Shown here: positions 34,702-43,078 of the stretch, in pieces
How positions within the stretch are numbered: position 1 is the first letter of the stretch
How the letters are laid out: every line of letters starts with the position of its first letter
NCBI GenBank assembly: GCA_964595905.1
Contig: CAZQSU010000006.1
Coordinates: 1-55,279, forward strand
Direction: 5' to 3'
Length of the DNA stretch: 55,279 nucleotides
Origin: JAFDWI01 sp964595905
GTDB taxonomy: Bacteria; Actinomycetota; Acidimicrobiia; Acidimicrobiales; Iamiaceae
Translations under genes and position numbers: made by a program
Notes under the pieces: model-generated
What the model was told of the DNA's origin: nothing
Databases searched by the model: none
Seen by the model: only the letters and a program-made list of their open reading frames with translations

Positions 34702-35658
34702 TCAGGTCGTTGTGCGCCGGTTCAGGATCTGTTGCAGGAAGCGGGCGACGTCGTGCCGGTCGTTCTCGAGTTGCCACCAGTCGATCCGCAGGATCTGCCA
34801 GCCGGCTGCCAGCAGTTCGAGGTCTCGGCGGTGATCCTGCTGCGTGGCGATTCGGCCACTGTGGTAACGGCGGCCGTCGGTTTCGACGACCAGACGTTGC
34901 GCGTCGAACAGGAAGTCGATTCGTCCGATCCACGTGCCATCGGACCCGACCTGGACCTGACGCTTCGGTTCGGGGAGCCCGAACTCGGCAACGAGTGCGA
35001 CGAATCGATCTTCGAGCACACTCTCGGTCACCACGAATCCGTCGCCTCGCACTTCGAGGAGTTCACGCATCAGCCGGGTTCCCGGGCGACCGCGCCCCGC
35101 GAGGCTCAGGAACACCATCGTCAACGACCGGATCGAGACGAGGCCATCGGTGATCGCGTTGTCGAGCGTGCGCTCCACCAGATCGGCAGGAACGTAGGCC
35201 CCACCGCGACGCCGCCTGGCTGGAGTCGTCAGTCCGGCGAGGTCGAAGATCGTGCGTTCCATGGTCGTGACGGGGAACCCCTCGATCACGGTCACGTGCC
35301 AGGGCGGAACGTTGTTCGACCAACGCGACGTCGGTGCCTTGAGGTTCGGCACCGTCGCCGCCGGCTGGATGACGTCGATGTGGGTCCGGCGCATGCCACG
35401 TGCCCCGTGCAGAGCGGCGGCCGCGCGTGACCCGACGACGGCGCCGGCCCCGGCAGTGCAGAGTTTGACCCACAGGCGTTGTTCCCAGGTGTCCGGCGAT
35501 CCCTCGACGAGAAGAACTCGGCGATTGATCCTCTTCCAACGTGCGGTCTTCGAACGGGTTCTGATCTCGGATTCCGTCGCGTCTGGCACCTGGTCCAGTG
35601 CGAAGACGCCGTGTTGGCGTGCGGCGATCTCATTGACGATGCGATCCAGGTCGGTCAT
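34702..35658 (-). CDS. AbiEi-like N-terminal domain with DUF559 (Vsr-like) endonuclease domain
   Basis: A 318-residue protein starting at ATG 35658 (an in-frame ATG at 35691 would add 11 residues). Residues about 1-100 resemble the winged-helix AbiEi antitoxin-type domain (IAARQHGVFALDQVPDATES through VLLVEGSPDTWEQRL). The C-terminal part resembles DUF559: RQVQVGSDGTWIGRIDFLF, then LVVETDGRRYHS with the likely catalytic Asp/Glu, then LELLAAGWQILRIDWWQL. DUF559 proteins have a Vsr/restriction-endonuclease-like fold, but most of the AbiEi-DUF559 family is uncharacterised. It is enclosed by palindromic copies 2 and 3 and is the only gene between them. No AbiEii-type toxin neighbour is present. 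Confidence 0.85.
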   Translation of the reverse strand: MTDLDRIVNEIAARQHGVFALDQVPDATESEIRTRSKTARWKRINRRVLLVEGSPDTWEQRLWVKLCTAGAGAVVGSRAAAALHGARGMRRTHIDVIQPAATVPNLKAPTSRWSNNVPPWHVTVIEGFPVTTMERTIFDLAGLTTPARRRRGGAYVPADLVERTLDNAITDGLVSIRSLTMVFLSLAGRGRPGTRLMRELLEVRGDGFVVTESVLEDRFVALVAEFGLPEPKRQVQVGSDGTWIGRIDFLFDAQRLVVETDGRRYHSGRIATQQDHRRDLELLAAGWQILRIDWWQLENDRHDVARFLQQILNRRTTT

Positions 35659-35792
35659 GGTCGCCACATACCCAATTTTGGACGGTTGCAAACCCGGGTC
35701 GGGAAGAACGGTTCTGAGGCCCCGAGCGCGGCGACCCTCGCGAGGCGATGCTGCCCACGGCGACCGGGCTCTTCACCCGCTCCGCCCCACTG

Positions 35793-35843
35793 CGAACTCT
35801 GGGAGGATTCCGGCGATCATCGTGGGTTTCCTCCCAGAGTTCG
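35793..35843 (+). repeat. Palindromic element, copy 3
   Basis: The same 51-base element with intact 14-base arms and two changes in the centre relative to copies 1 and 2 (GGATTCC for GGGTTCC, and GATCATC for GTTCATC). It lies 134 bases upstream of the DUF559-type gene and 35 bases before the end of the GMC oxidoreductase. Confidence 0.93.
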
Positions 35844-35878
35844 ATCGAGGGTGCAGGATCGGGGGCCGGGAAAACGAC

Positions 35879-37570
35879 TCACTGGACGAGCAGTGAGGCG
35901 GCCCGGTGCGACAGCGCGGCGAGCGTCAGCGTCGGGTTGTAGCCCGACGACGTCACGAACACCGACGCGTCGCACACCACCACGTTGTCGACCTCCCACA
36001 GGCGCTGCTCTCCGGAGACGACCGACGTCGCCGGGTCGTCGCCCATGCGCGCGGTGCCCATCACGTGCCGGCTCGAGGGGGCCAGACCGAGCGGACTGAT
36101 CCGGGCGTGCAGGTCGACGTCGACCTGGGGTGGTGACGTCGCCGAGTACGCGCCCTGGGCGCCCGCCTCGTGCAGCAGCGCTTCGTGGACCCGGCTCGCG
36201 TACGCCGAGGCGACCAGTTCGTGGCGGTGCGGCGAGTAGGTGACCCGACCGGCGGGAAAACCCCAGGCGTCGCGCACCGAGGGGTCGAGGTCGACCCGGT
36301 TGGCGGGTTGGACGAGGTCCTCGCCCTGCATCGTCAGCACCCACATCCGGCGCCGCAGGGCACTGTCGAGCATCGAGGCAGCGTGACCCTCACCGGGCAG
36401 GTACATCTTCGCCTCGTCGACCGGGCCGGTCGCCGACCCGTGCTCGGTGACCCCGCCCCGCACCCACGGCAGGCCGGCCTCCTCCGCGGCCGCCCGTGCG
36501 CCGGGGGTGTCGATCATCAGGTCGTCGTGCAGGTGGGTGACGTCGCGGCCCCGGTCGCCGCCGGTGTCGCGGTCGAAGATGCCGACCGTGAACGTCTGGA
36601 AGTGGTAGGTCAGGTTCCGCCCTGCGTGTTCGCCGCCGAGGCCGTTGCGCAGCAGCAGGCGGGCGGTCTCGAACGCCCCACCGGCGACGAGCACCGCTCG
36701 GGCCGCGGTGAGCTCGACCACGGGCGGGTCGGGGTGGTGCGACAGATCCAGATAGCGCACGCCGGTGGCCCGGCGACCGGTCGCGTCGCGCACGATCTCG
36801 GTGACGTAGGCCTCGGATCGCAGGCGGCCCCGGCCGCTGCGCAGCATCCGCTGCAGCGACGCGAGCGGGTCGCCCTTCGCGTGGATCGGACAGCCGTAGC
36901 GGCCGCAGAAGCCGCAGTCGACACACGCCGCGCGGCCGTCGTAGACGACGCTGTTGGCACCGGTCGGCGCGCGGTAGGGGTGCAACCCGACCCGTTCGGC
37001 CGCGGCGGCGGTGACCACCGCCATCGTCATGTCGTCGCCGGGCGGCATCGGGTAGTCGCTGCTGCGCCACGCGGCGAACGGGTTGGTGCCCGTCTCGCCG
37101 GCAACGCCGATGAGCCGCTCGACCGCGGCGTAGTGCGGCTCGAGGTCGGCATAGGAGATCGGCCAGTCGCGCACGTCGGCGCCGTCGATCGGCCCACGCG
37201 TGGTCAGGAGCGCGAAGTCCTCCTCGCGGAAGCGGGGGAGTTTGGCGTCGGCGTGGAAGCCGCCACCCCCGACCGTGGAAGGCAGATTGTTGACCTCACC
37301 GGTCGCGATCCGGTCACCGTCGTCAGGGCTTCGCCGGTAGGTGCGCGGCTCCAGCAACGGATCAGGACCGAGCAGGTGGCGGTGGACCGCCGCGATCTCG
37401 TCGTTTGCGAAGTGGTCGAGCGGCTCGTACGGGTCGTCGGTCGAGATCAGGTGGTTGCGGCCCTTCTCGAGCACGATCACCGACCAACCGTGCGCGGTGA
37501 GCACGTCGGCCGCGGTCGCCCCGCCGGGTCCGCTCCCGATGACGATCGCGTCGCAGTCGGCGTCGCTCAT
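35879..37570 (-). CDS. GMC family oxidoreductase (FAD-dependent, gluconate-dehydrogenase-like)
   Basis: A 563-residue flavoprotein. The FAD motif AIVIGSGPGGATAADVL begins near residue 8. Four cysteines at 216, 219, 222 and 227 (CVDCGFCGRYGC) match the cysteine-rich insert of the gluconate 2-dehydrogenase-type GMC proteins. The C-terminus has HVMGTARMGDD and SGYNPTLTLAALSHRA, which carry the active-site residues. ATG 37570 is the natural start, although the frame is open to 37891. The gene 109 bases upstream encodes a gluconate dehydrogenase subunit 3-like protein, supporting a membrane-linked sugar, alcohol or acid dehydrogenase. No twin-arginine signal is seen on this subunit. Confidence 0.93.
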   Translation of the reverse strand: MSDADCDAIVIGSGPGGATAADVLTAHGWSVIVLEKGRNHLISTDDPYEPLDHFANDEIAAVHRHLLGPDPLLEPRTYRRSPDDGDRIATGEVNNLPSTVGGGGFHADAKLPRFREEDFALLTTRGPIDGADVRDWPISYADLEPHYAAVERLIGVAGETGTNPFAAWRSSDYPMPPGDDMTMAVVTAAAAERVGLHPYRAPTGANSVVYDGRAACVDCGFCGRYGCPIHAKGDPLASLQRMLRSGRGRLRSEAYVTEIVRDATGRRATGVRYLDLSHHPDPPVVELTAARAVLVAGGAFETARLLLRNGLGGEHAGRNLTYHFQTFTVGIFDRDTGGDRGRDVTHLHDDLMIDTPGARAAAEEAGLPWVRGGVTEHGSATGPVDEAKMYLPGEGHAASMLDSALRRRMWVLTMQGEDLVQPANRVDLDPSVRDAWGFPAGRVTYSPHRHELVASAYASRVHEALLHEAGAQGAYSATSPPQVDVDLHARISPLGLAPSSRHVMGTARMGDDPATSVVSGEQRLWEVDNVVVCDASVFVTSSGYNPTLTLAALSHRAASLLVQ

Positions 37571-37679
37571 GCGAGCACCCGCCACGCCCGCGCGCGCATC
37601 GGTGAGTGGCCTCGTCCGGGTGAGCACCGGTGGAGCCATCGCTCGAGCGCCCACCGACCCGTCTGTGTCGCCCGTGCGT

Positions 37680-38102
37680 TCACCGATGCTCCCGTGCGGG
37701 AGGGAACAGCGGCTCGGCGAAACCGATACGCGCCCACGCCGCACCGTCCCGATTGCCGCCATAGGCGGGGTCGCCGTAGGTGGCCTCACAGGCGTGAGCG
37801 AACACGACCCTTCGGTCCTCGGCGGTGGCGGTGCCCGCAGCGACGCGCGCGTACACCTGCTGGAACCCGTCGATCCGAAGCGTCCAGGCATGGCGTTCCC
37901 AGATGCCGAGGGTCAGCCAGCGGTCGCCCGACGACGCGGGCGCGGCCCAGATGTGCGGCGGGTCGTGGTCGAGTGCCCCGAGGAGCCGCTCGACGTAGTC
38001 GAGCGCGCCGAGCTCCACCGAGCCGGGCACCGCGGCGTCGAGAGCAGCGGCGACCGCCACCCGCGCGTCGGCGTCGAAGTGGAACGCCACGGCCGCGCTC
38101 AC
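37680..38102 (-). CDS. Gluconate 2-dehydrogenase subunit 3-like protein
   Basis: A 140-residue protein ending in EATYGDPAYGGNRDGAAWARIGF, the diagnostic end of the gluconate 2-dehydrogenase subunit 3 family. The N-terminal part (LDAAVPGSVELGALDYVERLLG) is helical. No signal peptide is visible, although subunit 3 proteins often carry one. It probably binds the GMC flavoprotein encoded next and helps its assembly or export. Its upstream region holds a tandem array of palindromic elements. Confidence 0.85.
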   Translation of the reverse strand: MSAAVAFHFDADARVAVAAALDAAVPGSVELGALDYVERLLGALDHDPPHIWAAPASSGDRWLTLGIWERHAWTLRIDGFQQVYARVAAGTATAEDRRVVFAHACEATYGDPAYGGNRDGAAWARIGFAEPLFPPAREHR

Positions 38103-38145
38103 CGGTCGACTCGGCCGCGAGCCGCCATCGACAGCAGCCCCGACG

Positions 38146-38196
38146 CGAACGATGGGAGCCTTCCGGCGTTCATCGTGGGTTTCCTCCCAGAGTTCG
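38146..38196 (+). repeat. Palindromic element, copy 4
   Basis: The right arm and centre match the consensus. The left arm reads CGAACGATGGGAGC, differing from the right-arm complement at three positions plus the first centre base, so the hairpin is weakened. Confidence 0.92.
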
Positions 38197-38237
38197 CTCG
38201 GGTGGGGTGGGGTGGAGGTGGCAGTGGGGGTGGTGTG

Positions 38238-38288
38238 CGAACGATGGGAGCCTTCCGGCGTTCATCGTGGGTTTCCTCCCAGAGTTCG
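38238..38288 (+). repeat. Palindromic element, copy 5
   Basis: Identical to copy 4 and part of the same 92-base tandem unit. The spacer before it (38197-38237) is G-rich (GGGTGGGGTGGGGTGG) and could form a G-quadruplex. Confidence 0.92.
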
Positions 38289-38329
38289 CTCGGGTGGGGT
38301 GGGGTGGAGGTGGCAGTGGGGGTGGTGTG

Positions 38330-38380
38330 CGAACAATGGGAGCGTTCCGGCGTTCATCGTGGGTTTCCTCCCAGAGTTCG
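38330..38380 (+). repeat. Palindromic element, copy 6
   Basis: The right arm is intact; the left arm reads CGAACAATGGGAGC. It ends the tandem array and is followed by a different G-rich tail (GGTGGAGGCGCGGGCAGGG). Confidence 0.9.
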
Positions 38381-38442
38381 CTCGGGTGGAGGCGCGGGCA
38401 GGGTCGGGGGCGGGGTGGGATGGGGCGCTTGGCGCCGCCGGG

Positions 38443-39108
38443 TCACGGATTCTCCCGGACGTAGCGGTACACCCCGGCCATGTTGCGGTTGACCTGCTCG
38501 GGCAGCGGGTGGATGGCACCGCCCATGGCCCGGGTGCCCCAGACGATCTTGGCGGTGCGCTCCACCAGTGCGGCGATGTGCAGCGCCTTCGCGGGCGTCG
38601 CCGCACACGTGACCAGGCCGTGGTTGGCGAGCAACGCCGCGCCCCGGTCGGCGAGCCGCGACGCGACCTCGTCGCCGAGCTCAGCGGTCCCGGTGCCGCG
38701 GTACTCGCAGCACGGCACGTCGCCGCCGACGTAGACGACGACCTCCTCGATGACGGCAGGCACGGGCTCGTGGGCGAGCGCGAACATCGTGGCGTACACC
38801 GCGTGGGTGTGGATCACGCACCCGAGCTCGGGGTAGCGGCTCAACGTGCCCAGGTGCAGGTCCTTCTCGGTCGTCGGCGACCGTTCGCCGCGCACGACGT
38901 TGCCGTCGAGGTCACAGATCACCAGGTCGTCGAGCGTCATCGTGTCGTACGGGATCGACGACGGCGACAGACACACGGTGCCGTCAGCGAGGCGGCCCGA
39001 GATGTTGCCCGAGGTGCCCTCGACCAGGCCCTGGGCGAGCATGGTCTTGGCGGTGGCGAGCACCTCGTCGGGGGTGGTCGACGGCGAGGCCGTCGTCTGG
39101 TCAGCCAT
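38443..39108 (-). CDS. Class II aldolase/adducin family protein
   Basis: A 221-residue class II aldolase-like protein. The zinc site shows IHTHAVYA with His100 and His102, and a later NHGLV histidine. The GTSGNISGR segment at 31-39 forms the phosphate-binding loop, and SPTTEKDLHLGTLSR contains the likely acid Glu81. ATG 39108 overlaps the upstream dehydrogenase stop by 8 bases. Family members cleave or decarboxylate sugar-phosphates and related ketoacids. Coupling to a D-2-hydroxyacid dehydrogenase suggests sugar-acid breakdown; the substrate is not known. Confidence 0.92.
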   Translation of the reverse strand: MADQTTASPSTTPDEVLATAKTMLAQGLVEGTSGNISGRLADGTVCLSPSSIPYDTMTLDDLVICDLDGNVVRGERSPTTEKDLHLGTLSRYPELGCVIHTHAVYATMFALAHEPVPAVIEEVVVYVGGDVPCCEYRGTGTAELGDEVASRLADRGAALLANHGLVTCAATPAKALHIAALVERTAKIVWGTRAMGGAIHPLPEQVNRNMAGVYRYVRENP

Positions 39109-40099
39109 GGTCGAGGACCTCCGGGTTGACGAGGTTGGGTGGCGTCTCGCCACGGCGTAGCGCGCCGAGGCCGTCGGCCATCAGGGTGGTGTGGTTCGCT
39201 TCGGTGTCGAGCGTCGCGCCACCGATGTGCGGGGTCAGCACGACCTCGTCCATCGCCAGCAGCGGATGGCCCGCCGGGAGCTGTTCGCCGTCGAAGTGGT
39301 CGAGTCCGGCGCCGGCGAGGTGACCAGAGGTGAGCGCGTCGACCAGTGCGTCGAGGTCGTGCAACCCGGCCCGGGCGGTGTTGAGGTACACCGCGCCGGG
39401 TTTCATCGCCGCGAAGCGCATCGAGTTCATCATCCCGAACGAGTCGGGCGTGACCGCGGCGTGCATCGACACGACGTCGGCCTCGGCGAGCAACGCGTCG
39501 AGATCGTGGGTGGCGTCCGGCGCGAACGGGTCGGCGGAGATGACCCGCATCCCCAGTCCCTCGAAGCGCCACCGCGCGGCCCGGCCGACGGCGCCGAGCC
39601 CGACGATACCGACGGTCCGCCCGGCGAGTTGCGGGGAACGGAAGCGTTGGTAGGGGATCGTCCCGTCGGCGAAGACCTGACCGGTGCGCACGTCGCGGTC
39701 GGCGGGCAGCACGTGACGGGTCACCGCGAACGACAACGCGACCGTGAGCTCGGCCACGCCGTCGGCGTTGCGGCCGGGCGCGTGCAGCACGGGAATCCCG
39801 CGCGCGGTCGCGCCTGCCACGTCGACGTTCGTCGGGTCGCCGCGGGTCGAGCCGATCGCGGCGAGTTCCGCGTCGAGCACCGCGCCCTTGCACGGGTCGG
39901 CTTCACAGACGACGACGTCGATGCGCTCGTCGCGGATCCGCTCGGCGAGTTCGTCGGGTTGGTACAGGCGCATCCGCGTCTCGTCGATCCACGGGTCACA
40001 GATCACGGTCGCCCAGGCCTCGAGGTCGGCCAGACCCGGGCCGCGCAACGGCGCCGTGGCGAGCACGACCGGGTGTTCGGGCAAGGCTCGGCCACTCAT
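39101..40099 (-). CDS. D-2-hydroxyacid dehydrogenase (NAD-dependent)
   Basis: A 332-residue protein of the D-isomer-specific 2-hydroxyacid dehydrogenase family. The NAD motif TVGIVGLGAVGRAARWRF is at about 162-179. The catalytic triad is Arg243 in NTARAGLHD, Glu272 in GEQLPAGHP and His291 in LTPHIGG. The protein is complete and probably cytoplasmic. It overlaps the aldolase gene and is preceded by the double-hotdog gene after 91 bases. The substrate is unknown. Confidence 0.93.
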   Translation of the reverse strand: MSGRALPEHPVVLATAPLRGPGLADLEAWATVICDPWIDETRMRLYQPDELAERIRDERIDVVVCEADPCKGAVLDAELAAIGSTRGDPTNVDVAGATARGIPVLHAPGRNADGVAELTVALSFAVTRHVLPADRDVRTGQVFADGTIPYQRFRSPQLAGRTVGIVGLGAVGRAARWRFEGLGMRVISADPFAPDATHDLDALLAEADVVSMHAAVTPDSFGMMNSMRFAAMKPGAVYLNTARAGLHDLDALVDALTSGHLAGAGLDHFDGEQLPAGHPLLAMDEVVLTPHIGGATLDTEANHTTLMADGLGALRRGETPPNLVNPEVLDHG

Positions 40100-40190
40100 G
40101 GTTCCCCTCCCGCCGAGGTGAGCAGGTCGCCGGGCGCGCGGCTCGTCTTCATCGTCTGTGCGTGTGGGCGAACCCGGGCGGACGGGCCGC

Positions 40191-41456
40191 TCATCGAACG
40201 GACCCGCCGGTCGGGCCGTCCTGAGAATCGGGACGTGGATCGGTGGCGGGCAACTCGACGGTCACCTCGGCCTTGGCGAGCACCGCGTCGTCCTGGTTCG
40301 CCAACTCGACGTGAACCCGCACGAGATGGTGGCGGCGCTCGGTCCACGTCCCGGTCACCTCACCGGTGATGATCGTGATGTCGCCGGTGAACGCCGGGTT
40401 GCGGTACTGACTGGTGACCTCGGTGACGGCGCCCCATTCACCGGCCCAGCCGGCGACGAAGTCGATGATCCACGCGCCCATCGACGCGCCGTAGCCGTAC
40501 CCGCGGGGCATGCCGATCTGCGCGGCCCACTGCGGCTGCAGGTGCCCTCGCGACGGGCCGTGGTAGGCGCCGTCGGCGAGTTCGGGGTTCGCTCGCTCGA
40601 GGCGCTTGTCGCCCTCGCCGCCCGACATCTCCGGGGTGTAGCCGAGGTCGCGGGCCGACACGGTGGTCGGCCCCTTGGCCATCCCGCCCCACACCGTCAT
40701 GGGGAACGCCCGCCATTCGGTCGTGAAGCTCGCCAGGCTGTGCGGGCCGAGCACGTGTTCGGCGAGCCGGTGGCCGGTGTGCACGTCGCCCCAGAGTCGG
40801 GGAGCGTGGCCGAGGGTCTGGATCTGGTCGATGAAGGCCGTTTTGCGGGCTTCGACCTCGGCGAGGTCGGCGTCGCTCCACACCGGGTCGGTGGCCTGGT
40901 CGAACAGCTGGTTCGCCTTCGCCCGGCGCACCCGGTAACGGATCGAGGTGGACCGTTGCAGGGCGACCCGTTCGCCGCGTTGGTTGATGTACAGCGTGTC
41001 GCCCCGCTGGAAACACGTCGGCCCGGCGAACGACGTATCGGTCACCCGGTAGTCGTACGGCATGCGGTGGCACACGAAGTGGTCACCGGGATGGATCCGT
41101 GGCCCGAAGAACCACCAGTCGTCGCCGCCGAAGATCAGGTGCGAGTCGGGGATCCGGCCGACCTGTGCGGGCGAGCAGCCGTGCGACGTGTCGCACGCGA
41201 CCGTGAACGACTGCGGCGCGACGAGGTCGCCGAACCGGCTCGCCGCGGCATACGCGGCGTCGTAGTGCAGCGGGTTCGGGTAGTGCATCGCCTGGACCCA
41301 GCGGCGGATGTCGTTGCGGCCGATCGGCTCGGTCAACTCGCCGGGCCGGATCGGCACACCCATGTGCCGGTCGAGATCCGAGGTGTCGAGGGCCGTGTCG
41401 TCGTCGGCCGTGGCGTCTGCGGGTGGCGTCGTGGTGGGCGCGTCGGTGTCGGTCAT
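40191..41456 (-). CDS. MaoC-like/FAS1-like double-hotdog dehydratase domain protein
   Basis: A 421-residue protein with two hotdog-type halves. The N-terminal half (YPNPLHYDAAYAAASRFGDL then the APQSFTVA strand) resembles the FAS1-like dehydratase or MaoC N-terminal domain. The C-terminal half (YGYGASMGAWIIDFVAGWAG, then VTEVTSQYRNPAFTGDITII) resembles a second hotdog. Such proteins hydrate enoyl-CoA or act in thioester chemistry. It overlaps the start of the upstream acyl-CoA ligase end by 4 bases, so it belongs to the ligase/dehydrogenase operon. An acidic 25-residue leader precedes the core. Confidence 0.85.
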   Translation of the reverse strand: MTDTDAPTTTPPADATADDDTALDTSDLDRHMGVPIRPGELTEPIGRNDIRRWVQAMHYPNPLHYDAAYAAASRFGDLVAPQSFTVACDTSHGCSPAQVGRIPDSHLIFGGDDWWFFGPRIHPGDHFVCHRMPYDYRVTDTSFAGPTCFQRGDTLYINQRGERVALQRSTSIRYRVRRAKANQLFDQATDPVWSDADLAEVEARKTAFIDQIQTLGHAPRLWGDVHTGHRLAEHVLGPHSLASFTTEWRAFPMTVWGGMAKGPTTVSARDLGYTPEMSGGEGDKRLERANPELADGAYHGPSRGHLQPQWAAQIGMPRGYGYGASMGAWIIDFVAGWAGEWGAVTEVTSQYRNPAFTGDITIITGEVTGTWTERRHHLVRVHVELANQDDAVLAKAEVTVELPATDPRPDSQDGPTGGSVR

Positions 41457-43078
41457 GGGGCTCCGTTCAGGCGGGCGGTCACGAGGGCGGTGAGGTCACG
41501 GTCCTTCACCTTGGACCCGCTCGAGGTCATCGGGATCTCGCCGTCGTCGAAGAACACGACGTGCCGGGGCACCTTGTAGCTCGACACCCGTTCACGCAGG
41601 AACGACTTGATGTCGTCGGCGTCGGCGCTGGCGCCGGCCGCGAGGGTGACACACGCGACGACGACCTCGTCGAGCCGGGGGTCGGGCACCCCGACGATCC
41701 GGGCCAGCTTCACCGGCGGAAAAGCCCGGAGGGCGACCTCGAGTTCGGCCGGCGACACGTTCGCGCCGGCCGTCTTGATCATCTCGGTGCGCCGACCGGC
41801 GAAGTGCAGTTCACCGGCGGCGTCGACGCGGCCGAGGTCGCCGGTGTGGAAGAACCCCAGCTCGTCGACGCATTCGGCCGGGGCGCGGCCGAGGTACCGG
41901 CGCATCAGGCTCGGCCCCTTGACCGTCAGTTCACCTTCTTCGTCGTCCGGGAGCGGCGCGTCGGTCGTCGGGTCGACGACGCGCACCTCGTTGCCCGGCA
42001 GGAGACGACCGTATGAGGCCCGCATCCGTTCCCGGGGGGTGGAAGCGTCGTGGGCGCTGAAGAACGCGCACGTCTCCGAGAGTCCGTAGCCCACGGGCAT
42101 GGTCCACGTCTCGTCGCCGTGCACCGTCGGGTGGCGGGCGTACACCGACTTGCCGTACACCGCACGCAGCGCCGACAGATCGGTGCCCGTCCAGTCGGGA
42201 TGCTCGGCGAGCGCGAGGTTCTGATGGGGGAGCGCGTAGGGCTCGGTGACCGCTTCTCGGGCCAGCAACGCGAGGGTGGCCGCCGGGTCGAAGGTCTCGG
42301 CCAGCACGCTCGTGCCGCCGGTGGCCAGGGTCGCGCCGATCGCCGAGACGAGCCCGGCGCTCCAGAACACGGGAAGCGGCGTCCACATGCGTGTGGTCGT
42401 GTCGCGGCGGAAGATCCGTCCCTGCAGGTGGAACTGCACCACGGGCGCGTACTGGGTGTGCAGCATCCCCTTGGGGGTCTCGGTGGTGCCCGAGGAGAAG
42501 ATGACGAGGCCGTCGTCATCGGGCTCCACCCGTCCCGTGCGGTGCTCCACCTCGGCGTCGAGCCCGTCGTCGGCGCCCTCGTCGGCGCGCGCGAGCCAGT
42601 CGTCCCAGCCGTCGCCCACGGCCACGATGTGCGCGAGCGTGGGCAGGTGGTCTCCGAGGGCGGCCACGTCGTCGGCGTGCCGGTGGGTCGACAGTCGGGT
42701 CTGGGTCACCACGACGCGGGGTTCGGCGAGCTCGAGCATCCGGGCCAGTTCGGGGCGCGGCGCGAAGGTCGACACCAGCACTCCCACGGCGCCTGCGGCG
42801 GCCGCGCCGAAGAGCGCGGCCAGCGCCTCGGGTCGGTTGCCCAACACGATCGCGACTCGCATCCCGGGTTCGACGCCGTCGGCGACCAGCGCCCGGGCGA
42901 CGCGACGACTCTCGTCCCGCAGACGGTCGTAGGTCCACCGTACGGTGCGGTCGCCGGCCAGGGGGTCGTCGAACACGATCGCTTCGCGCTCGCCGAACCG
43001 TCGGGCGGCCTCCTCGGGGAAATGGGCAAGGGTGAGCGGAGCCGTTCCCGCGATCGAGGACACGGGGGGAGCCGTCAC
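41453..43078 (-). CDS. AMP-forming acyl-CoA ligase (class I adenylate-forming enzyme), first copy
   Basis: A 541-residue ANL-superfamily enzyme. The P-loop motif IFSSGTTETPKGMLHT is present, as are the VGYGLSETC segment, GFFHTGDLGRVDAAGELHFAGR and the ISxPAELE-like ANVSPAELE. The catalytic lysine is probably Lys523 in SGSKVKDR. GTG 43078 overlaps the upstream acyl-CoA dehydrogenase stop by 4 bases; the frame remains open beyond but without homology. It activates a carboxylic acid with ATP and CoA. The acid is unknown. Confidence 0.93.
   Translation of the reverse strand: MTAPPVSSIAGTAPLTLAHFPEEAARRFGEREAIVFDDPLAGDRTVRWTYDRLRDESRRVARALVADGVEPGMRVAIVLGNRPEALAALFGAAAAGAVGVLVSTFAPRPELARMLELAEPRVVVTQTRLSTHRHADDVAALGDHLPTLAHIVAVGDGWDDWLARADEGADDGLDAEVEHRTGRVEPDDDGLVIFSSGTTETPKGMLHTQYAPVVQFHLQGRIFRRDTTTRMWTPLPVFWSAGLVSAIGATLATGGTSVLAETFDPAATLALLAREAVTEPYALPHQNLALAEHPDWTGTDLSALRAVYGKSVYARHPTVHGDETWTMPVGYGLSETCAFFSAHDASTPRERMRASYGRLLPGNEVRVVDPTTDAPLPDDEEGELTVKGPSLMRRYLGRAPAECVDELGFFHTGDLGRVDAAGELHFAGRRTEMIKTAGANVSPAELEVALRAFPPVKLARIVGVPDPRLDEVVVACVTLAAGASADADDIKSFLRERVSSYKVPRHVVFFDDGEIPMTSSGSKVKDRDLTALVTARLNGAP

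Larger units (their letters stand above)
38103..38442. other. Repeat-bearing intergenic region with 92-base tandem array
   Basis: These 340 bases lie upstream of the subunit 3-like gene and after the aldolase gene. They hold palindromic copies 4, 5 and 6, with G-rich spacers after each. No gene is supported. Positions 38146-38237 and 38238-38329 are nearly identical 92-base units (51-base element plus 41-base spacer), and the third copy is partial. Confidence 0.85.

Noticed and set aside
34558..35843. Possible integron cassette with attC sites
   Set aside because: The palindromes do not show the RYYYAAC/GTTRRRY core-site layout or the variable stems of attC sites. No integrase gene is present.
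38146..38380. Possible CRISPR array
   Set aside because: The repeats are 51 bases and the spacers are the same sequence, G-rich and 41 bases long. No cas genes are nearby. It is a tandem duplication of element plus spacer.
36170..38464. A 764-codon plus-strand frame running through the repeats and antisense to the GMC oxidoreductase
   Set aside because: The frame exists because the 51-base element has no stop in several frames; the peptides it gives have no domain, and the opposite strand has clear GMC motifs.
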